Below the pieces are notes generated by a model. The model had not been told where the DNA came from. It saw only the letters and a list, made by a program, of their open reading frames with translations, and searched no databases. Shown one piece after another: positions 1 to 8,213 of a stretch of 64,000 bases of DNA. A program made the position numbers and the translations under genes. Every line of letters begins with the position of its first letter. The first letter of the stretch is position 1. The stretch lies in the NCBI GenBank assembly GCA_045589355.1, contig JAZNOW010000027.1, forward strand, positions 62,001 through 126,000, in the 5' to 3' direction. The DNA is from RUG563 sp045589355. GTDB lineage: Bacteria; Bacillota; Clostridia; Christensenellales; Aristaeellaceae.

Positions 1-473
1 TCATCCGGCAGAATTTCCACTTGCTTTTGCAGAAGGATATCACCGGTATCCATGCCCTTATCGGTCATCATGGTGGTAACGCCGGTCACCGTTTCGCCGC
101 AGATAATGGCCCAATTGATGGGTGAAGAACCGCGATATTGAGGCAGCAGAGAAGAATGCACATTCACCGTGCCGATGCGCGGGATATCCAGGATTTCCTG
201 AGACAGGATCTGCCCGAACGCCGCCGTGACACAAAGATCCGGCGCCAAAGCTTTCAGTTCCTCCACGCTTTCCAGCCGGATTTTTACAGGCTGATAAACG
301 GGAATCCCATGGGCCTGTGCACACACCTTTACCGGGCAGCACTCCAGCTTTTTGCCCCTTCCTTTGGGCCTGTCAGGCTGGGTAAATACCCCCACCACTT
401 CATGTCCTTCCCGAATCAGCGCTTCCAGAGAAGGAATACCAAATTCCGGCGTACCCAGAAATACAATCCGCAT
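1..473 (-). CDS. fmt: Methionyl-tRNA formyltransferase, 3' part missing
   Basis: Formylates the amino group of initiator Met-tRNA using 10-formyl-tetrahydrofolate, in the cytoplasm. The first 157 codons are present and the gene runs off the left edge. It opens MRIVFLGTPEFG, the usual start of the family, and holds the NVHSSLLP formyl-folate loop (catalytic Asn and His) followed by TDKGMDTGDI with the catalytic Asp. The ATG at 473 directly abuts the stop codon of def, so the two are translated together. The def-fmt pair is the classical unit for adding and later removing the formyl group. Identity is secure; the C-terminal OB domain cannot be seen. Confidence 0.95.
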   Translation of the reverse strand, partial: MRIVFLGTPEFGIPSLEALIREGHEVVGVFTQPDRPKGRGKKLECCPVKVCAQAHGIPVYQPVKIRLESVEELKALAPDLCVTAAFGQILSQEILDIPRIGTVNVHSSLLPQYRGSSPINWAIICGETVTGVTTMMTDKGMDTGDILLQKQVEILPD

Positions 474-941
474 TTATTCCTCCCCTTCCTGTTCCGGGAA
501 AATTTCGTGATCCATAATGTCCACATACACCCGGCCGGACAGATGATCAATTTCGTGGCAAAGTGCACGGGCCATCAGGCCTTCGCCGGTAATTTCGAAG
601 GGCTTGCCCTTTCTGTCCAGGGCGCGCACCGTCACCTTATTGGGGCGGCGCACGTAGCCTTGTCTGCCAGGTACGCTCAGGCAGCCTTCGGGGCCGGCTT
701 GTTCGCCTTCGGTGGCAATAATTTCGGGGTTGATCAGTTCCACCAGCCCTTCGCCGATATCAATCACCACCACACGACGCAAAATACCCACCTGCGGTGC
801 AGCCAGGCCTACGCCGTCTGCATCGTACATGGTTTCCGCCATGTCACGCAGCAAAAGCCAAAGCCGCAGGTCAAACTTCTGCATGGGCTTGCTTTCTTTT
901 CGTAAGGTTTCGTTGCCAAGGGTGATGATTTTTCTGATCAT
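474..941 (-). CDS. def: Peptide deformylase
   Basis: Metal-dependent enzyme that removes the N-formyl group from nascent proteins at the ribosome exit. The protein has 155 residues. All three family motifs are present: GVGLAAPQVG (motif 1), EGCLSVPG with the metal-ligand Cys (motif 2) and HEIDHLSG near residues 129-136, with two metal-binding His and the catalytic Glu (motif 3). I place the start at the ATG at 941 (MIRKI...) because GGAGG lies about 9 bases upstream; a longer reading from 956 would swallow that ribosome-binding site. It sits between priA and fmt in the conserved operon. Confidence 0.96.
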   Translation of the reverse strand: MIRKIITLGNETLRKESKPMQKFDLRLWLLLRDMAETMYDADGVGLAAPQVGILRRVVVIDIGEGLVELINPEIIATEGEQAGPEGCLSVPGRQGYVRRPNKVTVRALDRKGKPFEITGEGLMARALCHEIDHLSGRVYVDIMDHEIFPEQEGEE

Positions 942-959
942 AATTCTGTCCTCCAAATT

Positions 960-3182
960 TCAGGCAAGAGAAGCCGGATTGATTTCCAGCACCACATGGG
1001 CTGCGTAGTTTTCTCTTACCATGTCCTGCATTGCCGCTATCAATTGATCCGTATCCGGATGGTTCAAAAGCTTCATCAATACCTGCGTTCTGCACCGATC
1101 CTGTATTTTGCTGATGGGCGCTTCATCCGCCCGCAGGTACAGAATGCGCCGCCAAAGCGGTGTATTGCCAAAGCGGCAGGTGATTTCGTTGCGCAGTTTT
1201 TCTGCCGTTTCAATGGCGTCATCCATATCTTTTGCATCGCACAGGAAGCGTACCATCATGGTAAACGGCGGATAGAGGGATTTCTTTCGCCGTTCGAATT
1301 CCTGGGAAAAGAAGGCACGGTAATCCTGCCTGACCGCCGCTTCCAGCGCATAATGATCGGGCTGGTACGTCTGTATAACCACCTGCCCCGGTTTTTCACC
1401 GCGCCCTGCTCTGCCCGCCACCTGAACCAGCAGCTGGAACGTCCTTTCCGCTGCCCGGTAATCGGGAAAGTTCAGCGACATATCCGCCATCACAGCCCCG
1501 ACGAGCGTAACCTGCGGAAAGTCAAGGCCCTTGGCGATCATCTGTGTGCCCAGGAGAATTTGCGCTTTCCCGGCCCTGAACTGATTGACTAGTTCAAAAT
1601 GCGCGTTCTTTCCGGTTGTGGTATCCATATCCATGCGAATAATGCCCACGCCGGGATACATTTTCTTCAGTTCTTCTTCCACTTTTTGCGTGCCGGTGCC
1701 CATGGGCTTGATGTAGGGGCTTTCACAGGAAGGACAAGCCTTGGGCATGGGATGGATTTCACCGCAATAATGGCAGCGCAGCGTTTTGTCAAAGCTATGG
1801 TACGTCATGCTTACATCGCAGCGCTGGCAACGGATGGTTTCGCCGCACTTTCTGCAATTGACAGACGATGCATACCCGCGTCTGTTGATAAACAGCATCG
1901 CCTGCTGTCCATCGGAAATGCACTGATCCAGCTTTTCTTTCAACGCACGGGAAAACATGCTCTTGTTTCCCATTCGCAGTTCCTGCCGCATATCCACCAT
2001 CTGAATGGACGGCAACGGACGATTCAGGATGCGGTGCGGCATTTCCAGGAGGGTATAGTCTCCCCTCCTTGCCATGGCATAGGAATAAATGCTGGGCGTT
2101 GCGCTGGCAAGCAAACACACGGCGCCTTCTCTTTTGCAGCGGGAAAACGCAATATCCCGGGCATCGTACTGGGGAAAGCTTTGGGATTGATAGCTTTGCT
2201 CATGTTCTTCATCCACAATGATCACGCCCAGGTTTTCCACCGGCGCAAATACGGCGGAACGGGCACCGATGACGATCCTTGCATTCCCGAAACGAATGCG
2301 CCGCCATTCATCAAAGCGTTCGCCTGCCGACAAACGGGAATGCAAAACGGCCATGTTCTCCCCGAAACGGGATTTGAACCAATTGATCATCTGCGGTGTC
2401 AATACAATTTCAGGAACCAGGATAATGGCACCTTTCCCCATTTTCACCGCTTCCCTGACCAGACGGATGTATACTTCCGTCTTGCCGGAGCCGGTCACGC
2501 CATGAAGCAGAAAAGGCTTATGGCCATGCTTCAGCTGAGGAATCATTTCGGCCAATACTTCTTCCTGTTCTGCCGTCAGCTGCCTGTCCTGGCTTTCATC
2601 GATTGTGCCTACATAGGGGGAACGCAGCTTTTCTTTTACAACAAATGAAATCAGTTCTCTTTCCTTCATTTGTTCCAATACCGGCCGCGCATCCTTCACC
2701 ATGGTGCGCATTTCTTCCATGGAATGCATTTCGCCGTCGGAAAGCAAAGTCAGGATCAGCTTTCTCTTTTTGGAGCGTGTCTCTTTGGCAATGGCTTCGT
2801 CCACCTGATCCGCAGGGATCGTAAGATGCACATATTCCTCTGTTTTCACTTTCACCCGATTGCCACGCATCTCTGCCGGCAGCATCAGGCGGATGGCTTC
2901 ACACAATGGGCAATGGTACTTCTCCCTTACCTCTTCTGCAAGAGCCATCAATTGCGGCAGCAGCACCGGGTAATTTTCCGGTGCTGTCTGAATGTATTTG
3001 ATTTTTTCCGGATCATAATCCGTCTCATCTTTCAGGCGGATGACAAACCCATCTTTTTTCATCCGGCCAAAGGGAACCGTCACCCGCATGCCGGGCATCA
3101 ATTTCATCCCCTCCGGAACGGCATAGGTAAATACACGGTCCACCGCTTCTGCCGCAATATCCACGATGATTTCCGCGTACAC
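960..3182 (-). CDS. priA: Primosomal replication restart helicase PriA
   Basis: 3'-5' DNA helicase that recognises stalled forks and reloads the replisome. The 740-residue protein has the N-terminal 3' DNA-binding domain, a Walker A motif GVTGSGKT (near residue 230), DEEH Walker B, SATPS and GTQMIAKG helicase motifs. Between the helicase lobes is a zinc region with eight cysteines (CRKCG, CQRC, CHYCG, CPSC). The start is GTG at 3182, preceded by AAGGAGGGG about 6 bases upstream. It lies 12 bases after coaBC, in the order coaBC-priA-def-fmt typical of Firmicutes. Confidence 0.97.
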   Translation of the reverse strand: MYAEIIVDIAAEAVDRVFTYAVPEGMKLMPGMRVTVPFGRMKKDGFVIRLKDETDYDPEKIKYIQTAPENYPVLLPQLMALAEEVREKYHCPLCEAIRLMLPAEMRGNRVKVKTEEYVHLTIPADQVDEAIAKETRSKKRKLILTLLSDGEMHSMEEMRTMVKDARPVLEQMKERELISFVVKEKLRSPYVGTIDESQDRQLTAEQEEVLAEMIPQLKHGHKPFLLHGVTGSGKTEVYIRLVREAVKMGKGAIILVPEIVLTPQMINWFKSRFGENMAVLHSRLSAGERFDEWRRIRFGNARIVIGARSAVFAPVENLGVIIVDEEHEQSYQSQSFPQYDARDIAFSRCKREGAVCLLASATPSIYSYAMARRGDYTLLEMPHRILNRPLPSIQMVDMRQELRMGNKSMFSRALKEKLDQCISDGQQAMLFINRRGYASSVNCRKCGETIRCQRCDVSMTYHSFDKTLRCHYCGEIHPMPKACPSCESPYIKPMGTGTQKVEEELKKMYPGVGIIRMDMDTTTGKNAHFELVNQFRAGKAQILLGTQMIAKGLDFPQVTLVGAVMADMSLNFPDYRAAERTFQLLVQVAGRAGRGEKPGQVVIQTYQPDHYALEAAVRQDYRAFFSQEFERRKKSLYPPFTMMVRFLCDAKDMDDAIETAEKLRNEITCRFGNTPLWRRILYLRADEAPISKIQDRCRTQVLMKLLNHPDTDQLIAAMQDMVRENYAAHVVLEINPASLA

Positions 3183-3194
3183 CCTTTCCCCTCC

Positions 3195-4403
3195 TTATTT
3201 CTGCCGGTAAATTTTCAATGCACGGTCAAGCAGCTTTTCTGCCACATCCGCCTTGGAAAGCTGGGGCATATCTTCCATACCGTTTTCGGTAATGAAGGTG
3301 ACAATGTTGGTATCCACATTGAACCCGGCACCCGGACGCGTTACGTCGTTTGCCACGATCATGTCCAGGTTCTTTTTCTTCAGCTTTCCTTTGGCATGCT
3401 CCGTCACTTTTTCCGTTTCGGCCGCAAAGCCAACCAGCACCTGCCCTTTTTGCTTTCGCTGGCCCACAGCTTTTGCCACATCCTGCGTTTCTTTCAGATG
3501 CAGCGTCATTTCACCGTCGCCGTCTTTTTTGATTTTTTCTTCCGCAAAAGTGACGGGCGTGAAATCGGCAGGAGCAGCCGCCTGAATGATGATCTGCTGC
3601 TGTTCACAGCGTTCCATCATCCGGTCATACAAATCCTGGGTGGAAAGCACGTTCACCACATCCACCCCTTCCGGTGCAGAAAGCTGCACAGGCCCGGAAA
3701 GAAGCGTTACGTGAGCGCCGCGTTTTTGAGCGGCAGCAGCAATGGCATACCCCATCTTGCCGCTGGAATGGTTGGTAATGTAGCGGACAGGATCCAGGCT
3801 TTCCCGGGTAGGACCGGCAGTTACCAGCACGTTCAGCCCTTCCATGTCCTGTACAGGACACAAAATGGCCGCAATGGCGTTGAAGATATCTTCCGGCTCG
3901 CTCATACGGCCTGCGCCGCTGTCGCCACAGGCCAGATAGCCGCCTTCAGGGCCCACAAAATGCACACCGCGCTTTTTCAGCGTCTGCACATTTTCCTGTG
4001 TCGCCGCATTTTCCCACATGCCCGTGTTCATGGCAGGAGCCACAAGCACCGGCGCCCTTGTAGCCAGCACCGTGGTAGACAGCATATCGTCGGCAATGCC
4101 GCAGGCCATCTTGGCCATGATATTGGCCGTAGCCGGGGCAATGACAAAAACATCCGCCTTCTTGGCCAGCGCCACATGCTCCACTTCCCAGGTTTCGGGC
4201 CGGGCGAAGGTATCCGTCACCACAGGATGATTGGTGAGCGTTTCAAAGGAAAGCGGCGCAACAAACTCGCATGCGTTTTTCGTCATGATGACATAGGTTT
4301 CCGCCCCTGCTTTGCGCAGCCGGGAAGCCAGCTCGCATGCTTTATAAGCCGCAATGCCGCCGGTGATGCCCAGCACCACCGTTTTTCCTGTAAATTTCAT
4401 CAT
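3195..4403 (-). CDS. coaBC: Bifunctional phosphopantothenoylcysteine decarboxylase/synthase
   Basis: Coenzyme A synthesis: the C-terminal CoaB half joins cysteine to 4'-phosphopantothenate and the N-terminal CoaC half decarboxylates the product. The 402 residues match the usual fused length. The N-terminal flavodoxin-like half opens with GITGGIAAYK and holds the APAMN segment; the C-terminal half has TAGPTRE and the ITNHSSGKMG stretch of CoaB. The ATG at 4403 directly follows the rpoZ stop, with GAAGAGG inside the end of rpoZ as its ribosome site; a second ATG follows immediately, so the true start may be one codon later. Confidence 0.96.
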   Translation of the reverse strand: MMKFTGKTVVLGITGGIAAYKACELASRLRKAGAETYVIMTKNACEFVAPLSFETLTNHPVVTDTFARPETWEVEHVALAKKADVFVIAPATANIMAKMACGIADDMLSTTVLATRAPVLVAPAMNTGMWENAATQENVQTLKKRGVHFVGPEGGYLACGDSGAGRMSEPEDIFNAIAAILCPVQDMEGLNVLVTAGPTRESLDPVRYITNHSSGKMGYAIAAAAQKRGAHVTLLSGPVQLSAPEGVDVVNVLSTQDLYDRMMERCEQQQIIIQAAAPADFTPVTFAEEKIKKDGDGEMTLHLKETQDVAKAVGQRKQKGQVLVGFAAETEKVTEHAKGKLKKKNLDMIVANDVTRPGAGFNVDTNIVTFITENGMEDMPQLSKADVAEKLLDRALKIYRQK

Positions 4404-4619
4404 TTATGCCTCTTCGTCTTCCAGATTCCGGTGATACGTCAGCAGACCGCGGTCGATTTCTTCCACAGCGATGGAAACGGGCTTCTTATCCTTGGGATCG
4501 ATCAGGGGCTGAGCACCGCTGACCAGTTCGCGGGCGCGCTTGGCGCTTTCCACCACCAGGGTGTACCGGCAGTCAACCTTCTTGCACAGATCATCAATAG
4601 CAGGCTTGTTTACAGACAT
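4404..4619 (-). CDS. rpoZ: DNA-directed RNA polymerase omega subunit
   Basis: Small subunit that stabilises the beta-prime subunit in RNA polymerase. The 71-residue protein has the family signature RYTLVVESAKRARELV near residues 18-33, and a short C-terminal section with the EEIDRGLL segment found in Firmicute omega proteins. It lies between gmk (18 bases upstream) and coaBC (directly abutting), the conserved position for rpoZ. The ribosome site AAGGAGG stands just before the ATG. Confidence 0.94.
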   Translation of the reverse strand: MSVNKPAIDDLCKKVDCRYTLVVESAKRARELVSGAQPLIDPKDKKPVSIAVEEIDRGLLTYHRNLEDEEA

Positions 4620-4637
4620 GAGTTTGTTCCTCCTTTA

Positions 4638-5237
4638 TCATTCAACCACGGGGAAATACCGGGTTGTACGCTGTTTTTCGGCAGCCACGATGGCAGCCAC
4701 CTGATTGTAAGCCGTTTCCAGCTCATCGTTCACTACTGCATATTTGTACATGTTCACCTGATCAATTTCGCCCTTGGCATTGCCAAGACGACGCTCAATC
4801 TCCACAGGATCATCCGTATTGCGGGTGTAAAGGCGCTTCCTCAGTTCCGCATAGGAAGGGGGCAAAATGAAGACGGATACGCAATCCGGCCGCTGCTTTA
4901 CCACTTCTTTTGCACCCTGAGGGTCGATATCCAGCACAACGCTCTTGCCGCTTTCAATGATTTTTTCAACCTGAGATTTCAGGGTGCCGTAACGGTTGTT
5001 GTGCACGGTGGCATGCTCCAGAAAAGCATCCTCTTCCAACAGCTTATCGTATTCTTCATTGGTAATGAAGAAATAATCCACCCCGTCCACTTCCCCTTCC
5101 CGGGGGCCGCGCGTCGTTACGCTGACAGAGAAAGACAGGCTTTCATCATTGGCCAGCAGCTTTTTGAAGATGGTGCCTTTGCCGGCGCCGGAAGGCCCGG
5201 AAATCACCAGCAGCATGCCCTTGCGTTCTTCCTTCAT
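4638..5237 (-). CDS. gmk: Guanylate kinase
   Basis: Converts GMP and ATP to GDP and ADP in guanine nucleotide synthesis. The 199-residue protein has the P-loop GPSGAGKGT near residue 14, the guanylate kinase signature TTRGPREGEVDGVDYFF, the EHATVHNNRYGT GMP-binding segment and a lid region rich in Arg. Length is normal. It follows the M50-like protease gene by 27 bases and precedes rpoZ. The start ATG at 5237 has AAAGGAG upstream. Confidence 0.96.
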   Translation of the reverse strand: MKEERKGMLLVISGPSGAGKGTIFKKLLANDESLSFSVSVTTRGPREGEVDGVDYFFITNEEYDKLLEEDAFLEHATVHNNRYGTLKSQVEKIIESGKSVVLDIDPQGAKEVVKQRPDCVSVFILPPSYAELRKRLYTRNTDDPVEIERRLGNAKGEIDQVNMYKYAVVNDELETAYNQVAAIVAAEKQRTTRYFPVVE

Positions 5238-5264
5238 GTTTGTTCTCCTTTGCTTATGTGTATT

Positions 5265-6416
5265 TCAAAGGGTTTCGTCAGAAAGGGATCTTGTCTTTTC
5301 ATCCGCCATTTGCATCAGTTGACGTTCGGATTCCAGTTCACAGGGGTGCGGATATGTTTTCGCCATGTCATCAAAGGCCGTGCGGATCCTCTCAGCCTCT
5401 TCATTATCCCCATCCAGCAATTTCGCCTTGATGTACTGCCAGCGAAGGATCGAAGGGAATTTTTTCATTGCCTTTGCAAATTGAAGTAATTGAGGCTCTT
5501 CCGTCTTCTCCGTGTAAGTGCCCTTTTCGCCGTTTAACATTTCCAGCGAGGATAATTCAAAGACCATCAGGCTCTTATATATACCGGCCATATAGTTTTC
5601 TTTCATCAGGCTGCGCATTTTATCTTCTGCTGCATCCAGCTCCATCCGATCCATCATCCGGTTAGCCGCAAATACATCAACAGATGTGACCATGATGTTC
5701 CGTCTGTTTTCGGTTATCGTCCGGAACCATTCATCCGGCATATCTTTCAGCCGTGTCCCCATGGCTGCTTCCTGATTGATGCGCATTTGCAGCCAGAACG
5801 CCTTTCTGGCCGCCGGACTTTTGCCGATTTCCACGATATTGCTGCCGTCATTGTTCAGTTTACGGATGGGAATCAGGTTCGTAGCGCCGATAAAGATGCC
5901 GATAAACACCATGGCCGCCAGGAAGCCTTTCATCCAGTCCGCCATAGGCACCCAAAGCAGCAGTGCAATGCCAAGTACAGCCAGCAGAAGATTCACAAGC
6001 CCGCCGCCCAGATTATACAGCACATAAGGAAATTTGCCATCATTGTATTCCGGAGGGCCCATCAGGCACTGGCCGCCGGTGCCTGCCAAAGAAAAACGGC
6101 TGAAACGGATGTTTCCGTCCTTTTTCTTTTCCCACATGAAACTGCCCACCCGGAAGCTGACGAACGTGTATCCGGTCATCAATCCGCAAAGCAAATGTCC
6201 GCCTTCATGAAAGATGATGTGCAGATACAACCACACAAGCAAACTGATAAAACAAGACAGCACCATCTCATCGGAAAGCTCCACGTTGCTATTTGCCAGG
6301 GTGAGGCCAAGAGCGATGCCAAATGCAATGCAACAGATGAACCAGATGATGATTTTGACGACTGGTTTTTTACTCTTTTCCTTTTTGCCATCAGACAAGG
6401 TTTGTTCCTCCGTCAT
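5265..6416 (-). CDS. M50-type (site-2 protease-like) membrane metallopeptidase
   Basis: A 383-residue membrane protein. Hydrophobic segments lie near residues 22-42, 55-72, 128-152 and 160-182. The HEGGH motif at residues 70-74 fits the zinc-binding HExxH of intramembrane M50 proteases, and NLIPIRKLNNDGSN near residue 185 resembles the second M50 motif (N-x-x-P-x-n-DG) that provides the third zinc ligand. About 190 hydrophilic, helix-rich residues follow, possibly TPR-like, probably cytoplasmic. The ATG overlaps the yicC stop by four bases (ATGA), so it is translationally coupled. Many Firmicutes have remA between yicC and gmk; no remA is seen here. Substrate unknown. Confidence 0.8.
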   Translation of the reverse strand: MTEEQTLSDGKKEKSKKPVVKIIIWFICCIAFGIALGLTLANSNVELSDEMVLSCFISLLVWLYLHIIFHEGGHLLCGLMTGYTFVSFRVGSFMWEKKKDGNIRFSRFSLAGTGGQCLMGPPEYNDGKFPYVLYNLGGGLVNLLLAVLGIALLLWVPMADWMKGFLAAMVFIGIFIGATNLIPIRKLNNDGSNIVEIGKSPAARKAFWLQMRINQEAAMGTRLKDMPDEWFRTITENRRNIMVTSVDVFAANRMMDRMELDAAEDKMRSLMKENYMAGIYKSLMVFELSSLEMLNGEKGTYTEKTEEPQLLQFAKAMKKFPSILRWQYIKAKLLDGDNEEAERIRTAFDDMAKTYPHPCELESERQLMQMADEKTRSLSDETL

Positions 6417-7285
6417 TCCACATTCTGTACTTGTTCACGAATCTTCTCGATTTCGCTTTTTGCATTCACCACAAGCTTTGCAATCTCCGCATCGGATGCC
6501 TTGGAGCCGATGGTGTTTACTTCCCGGTTCAATTCCTGGGTCAGGAAGTCCAGCCGCCGGCCCACTTCGCCGTCCTGCTCCATGGTGGTACGGAACTGTG
6601 CGATGTGAGAAACCAGCCGGGAAAGTTCTTCATCAATGGCGCAGCGGTCCGCCATCAGGGCCACTTCCTGGGCCAGCCTTGCCGGGTCAATTTCCTTTAC
6701 GCCCAGTTCCGCAAGCCTCAGCTGCAGCTTTTCCTGATAGGCCTTGGGCACTCCGGGAGCCAGCTTTTCAATCTGCTCCCGGATCTGTGCCAGCTGGTCC
6801 AGATGGAAAGCCAGGTCCTGCTTCAATGCTTCGCCTTCCGTTTCCCGCATGTTGCACACATCGGCAAGCACTTCGCCGAGGGTATCCCGAATCAGCGTCT
6901 GCACAGCTTCCTGATCTTCCTCGCATACGGAAATGCTGATTACATCCTGCTGTGCAGCGATAAACGCCGCAGTGCAGGGCTGTTCGTTGCTGATCATTTG
7001 GCCGATTTTCAAATAAGCATCGGCATATTTTTGCACCAGCGCTTCATCCAGCGAAAGTTCCCTGGCATCGGCACGGCTGTTGCGATAGGTCATGTTCACG
7101 TCTGCGTGTCCACGCTTCAGGCTTTCACCCATTTGCTTGCGAATGCCATCCTCGGCAAAGGCAAAAGCGCGGGGCAGCCGAAAGGAAATATCAAGAAAAC
7201 GGTGGTTCACCGTTTTAACTTCTACCGTCAATTCACGGCCGTCCACCATTACCTGTTTCCGGCCATAACCCGTCATGCTGCGCAT
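6413..7285 (-). CDS. yicC: YicC family endoribonuclease-like protein
   Basis: Member of the YicC/YloC family, reported as endoribonucleases in bacteria. The 290-residue protein starts MRSMTGYGR, the invariant beginning of the family, and ends with the conserved DUF1732 region (GRRLDFLTQELNREVNTIGSKA) near residues 238-260. I chose the ATG at 7285 because AAAGGAGGA precedes it by about 9 bases and MRSMTGYG is the family start; the frame is open for 27 codons further upstream. It is the first gene of the yicC-to-fmt operon, behind a good promoter at 7314-7342. Confidence 0.93.
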   Translation of the reverse strand: MRSMTGYGRKQVMVDGRELTVEVKTVNHRFLDISFRLPRAFAFAEDGIRKQMGESLKRGHADVNMTYRNSRADARELSLDEALVQKYADAYLKIGQMISNEQPCTAAFIAAQQDVISISVCEEDQEAVQTLIRDTLGEVLADVCNMRETEGEALKQDLAFHLDQLAQIREQIEKLAPGVPKAYQEKLQLRLAELGVKEIDPARLAQEVALMADRCAIDEELSRLVSHIAQFRTTMEQDGEVGRRLDFLTQELNREVNTIGSKASDAEIAKLVVNAKSEIEKIREQVQNVE

Positions 7286-7313
7286 AAAAAAGACTCCTCC
7301 TTTTAACCTTATT

Positions 7314-7342
7314 ATTATAGCACATCCATCCCCTTTCTGCAA
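7314..7342 (-). promoter_or_regulatory. Sigma-A promoter of the yicC-fmt operon
   Basis: Reading the minus strand, a -35 box TTGCAG (7337-7342) and a -10 box TATAAT (7314-7319) are separated by 17 bases. Transcription would begin about 20 bases before the yicC start codon. Confidence 0.75.
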
Positions 7343-7431
7343 AGCCCGTTTTGACGCTTTTTGCAAGAAATTTTGGCTGCAAAAAAAGCATTATCCGCTT
7401 CTGCAAACAATGCTCTTACAGGGCGTATGGC

Positions 7432-7938
7432 TTATTTCAGATAACACTTTTCGTTGTACTCGCCGTCCATATCCTCGATCCTTTCGATGATCGAATCAAA
7501 ATTCGTTGTATAGGTACGGGAACGGAATATTTCGATGGGCGACTTGGAAAGGCACATCGACGTGCCATCTTCATAAAAGGCTACGCAATTGCGAAGATAC
7601 GCGTCCGAATAGTAAGGCGCAGAGGCAAAGTAGTCGGTAAAGAGCGTAAACTCCACATACGCCGTCATGGGCGATTTCTCATCGTTTACGAAATATTCCT
7701 GCAGATATTCATTGGTTTTCTCATCAAGGGATGAAGTTTTCAGGTAAATGACCCTGGTGTGCGCAATTTCAAAGTAACCGTCGGATTCCGGCAAAAACAC
7801 TTCATCACGCCAAAGATCTTTTATCATACTGATCGCTTTTTTGCACATTGCATCCGCTTCATCATTTGCAAATGCAGAAAAGCCCATCAATGCAGTCAGT
7901 ACAACAATCAACAGAAAAAAAGCCAGAAATCGTTTCAC
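7432..7938 (-). CDS. Small secreted protein of unknown function
   Basis: A 168-residue protein I do not recognise. The first 24 residues form a clear signal peptide (MKR, a hydrophobic run, then AFA-ND), so the mature protein of about 144 residues is exported. The mature part is acidic, rich in Tyr and Phe, with three Cys and no evident catalytic motif. The start is GTG at 7938, supported by GAGGTGATAT just upstream. It has its own promoter immediately downstream of the tRNA-Leu terminator. About 145 bases separate it from yicC, so it is probably monocistronic. Confidence 0.7.
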   Translation of the reverse strand: MKRFLAFFLLIVVLTALMGFSAFANDEADAMCKKAISMIKDLWRDEVFLPESDGYFEIAHTRVIYLKTSSLDEKTNEYLQEYFVNDEKSPMTAYVEFTLFTDYFASAPYYSDAYLRNCVAFYEDGTSMCLSKSPIEIFRSRTYTTNFDSIIERIEDMDGEYNEKCYLK

Positions 7939-7957
7939 TCATATCACCTCAAGCAGC

Positions 7958-7986
7958 ATTATAGTAACCTTTGTACATTTCGTCAA
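7958..7986 (-). promoter_or_regulatory. Promoter of the small secreted protein gene
   Basis: On the minus strand TTGACG (7981-7986) and TATAAT (7958-7963) are separated by 17 bases. The -35 box directly follows the T-run of the tRNA terminator. Confidence 0.75.
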
Positions 7987-7987
7987 C

Positions 7988-8023
7988 AAAAAAAGCACCA
8001 CCACTTTGTACAAGCAATGATGC
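7988..8023 (-). terminator. Rho-independent terminator of tRNA-Leu
   Basis: In the minus-strand RNA, GCATCATTGC (8014-8023) can pair over 10 bases, with several G-U pairs, with GTGGTGGTGC (7995-8004). A run of seven U follows (7988-7994). It begins 5 bases after the tRNA CCA end. Confidence 0.75.
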
Positions 8024-8028
8024 CCTTT

Positions 8029-8113
8029 TGGTGCGGTCGACGGGACTTGAACCCGTACTCGGTTAAGAACACGCCCCTCAAACGTGCGCGTATGCCAATT
8101 CCGCCACGACCGC
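8029..8113 (-). tRNA. tRNA-Leu, anticodon GAG
   Basis: A type II tRNA of 85 bases with a long variable arm. The acceptor stem GCGGTCG (8113-8107) pairs perfectly with CGACCGC, followed by A and an encoded CCA (8029-8031). The anticodon loop is TTGAGGG between CACGT and GCGTG, giving anticodon GAG, which reads CUC and CUU leucine codons. The T arm is ACGGG-TTCAAGT-CCCGT. It is flanked by a consensus promoter and its own terminator, so it is an independent unit. Confidence 0.97.
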
Positions 8114-8142
8114 ATGCACGCCTTTCAGCGGCAGCAAATAGG

Positions 8143-8171
8143 ATTATAATGTACCTTGCCTTTTTTGTCAA
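8143..8171 (-). promoter_or_regulatory. Consensus promoter of tRNA-Leu
   Basis: TTGACA (8166-8171) and TATAAT (8143-8148) on the minus strand with a 17-base spacer: a perfect sigma-A consensus, as expected for a stable RNA gene. The -10 box lies 29 bases before the mature 5' end. Confidence 0.9.
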
Positions 8172-8213
8172 GCCATTTCCAAAGATTTTTGTGATTCAGT
8201 CTTTCTCGGCGTT

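Noticed and set aside
2670..5489. A 939-codon open frame on the plus strand across priA, coaBC, rpoZ and gmk
   Set aside because: Composition rich in His, Phe and Arg is typical of reverse readings of real genes; four conserved genes occupy the other strand.
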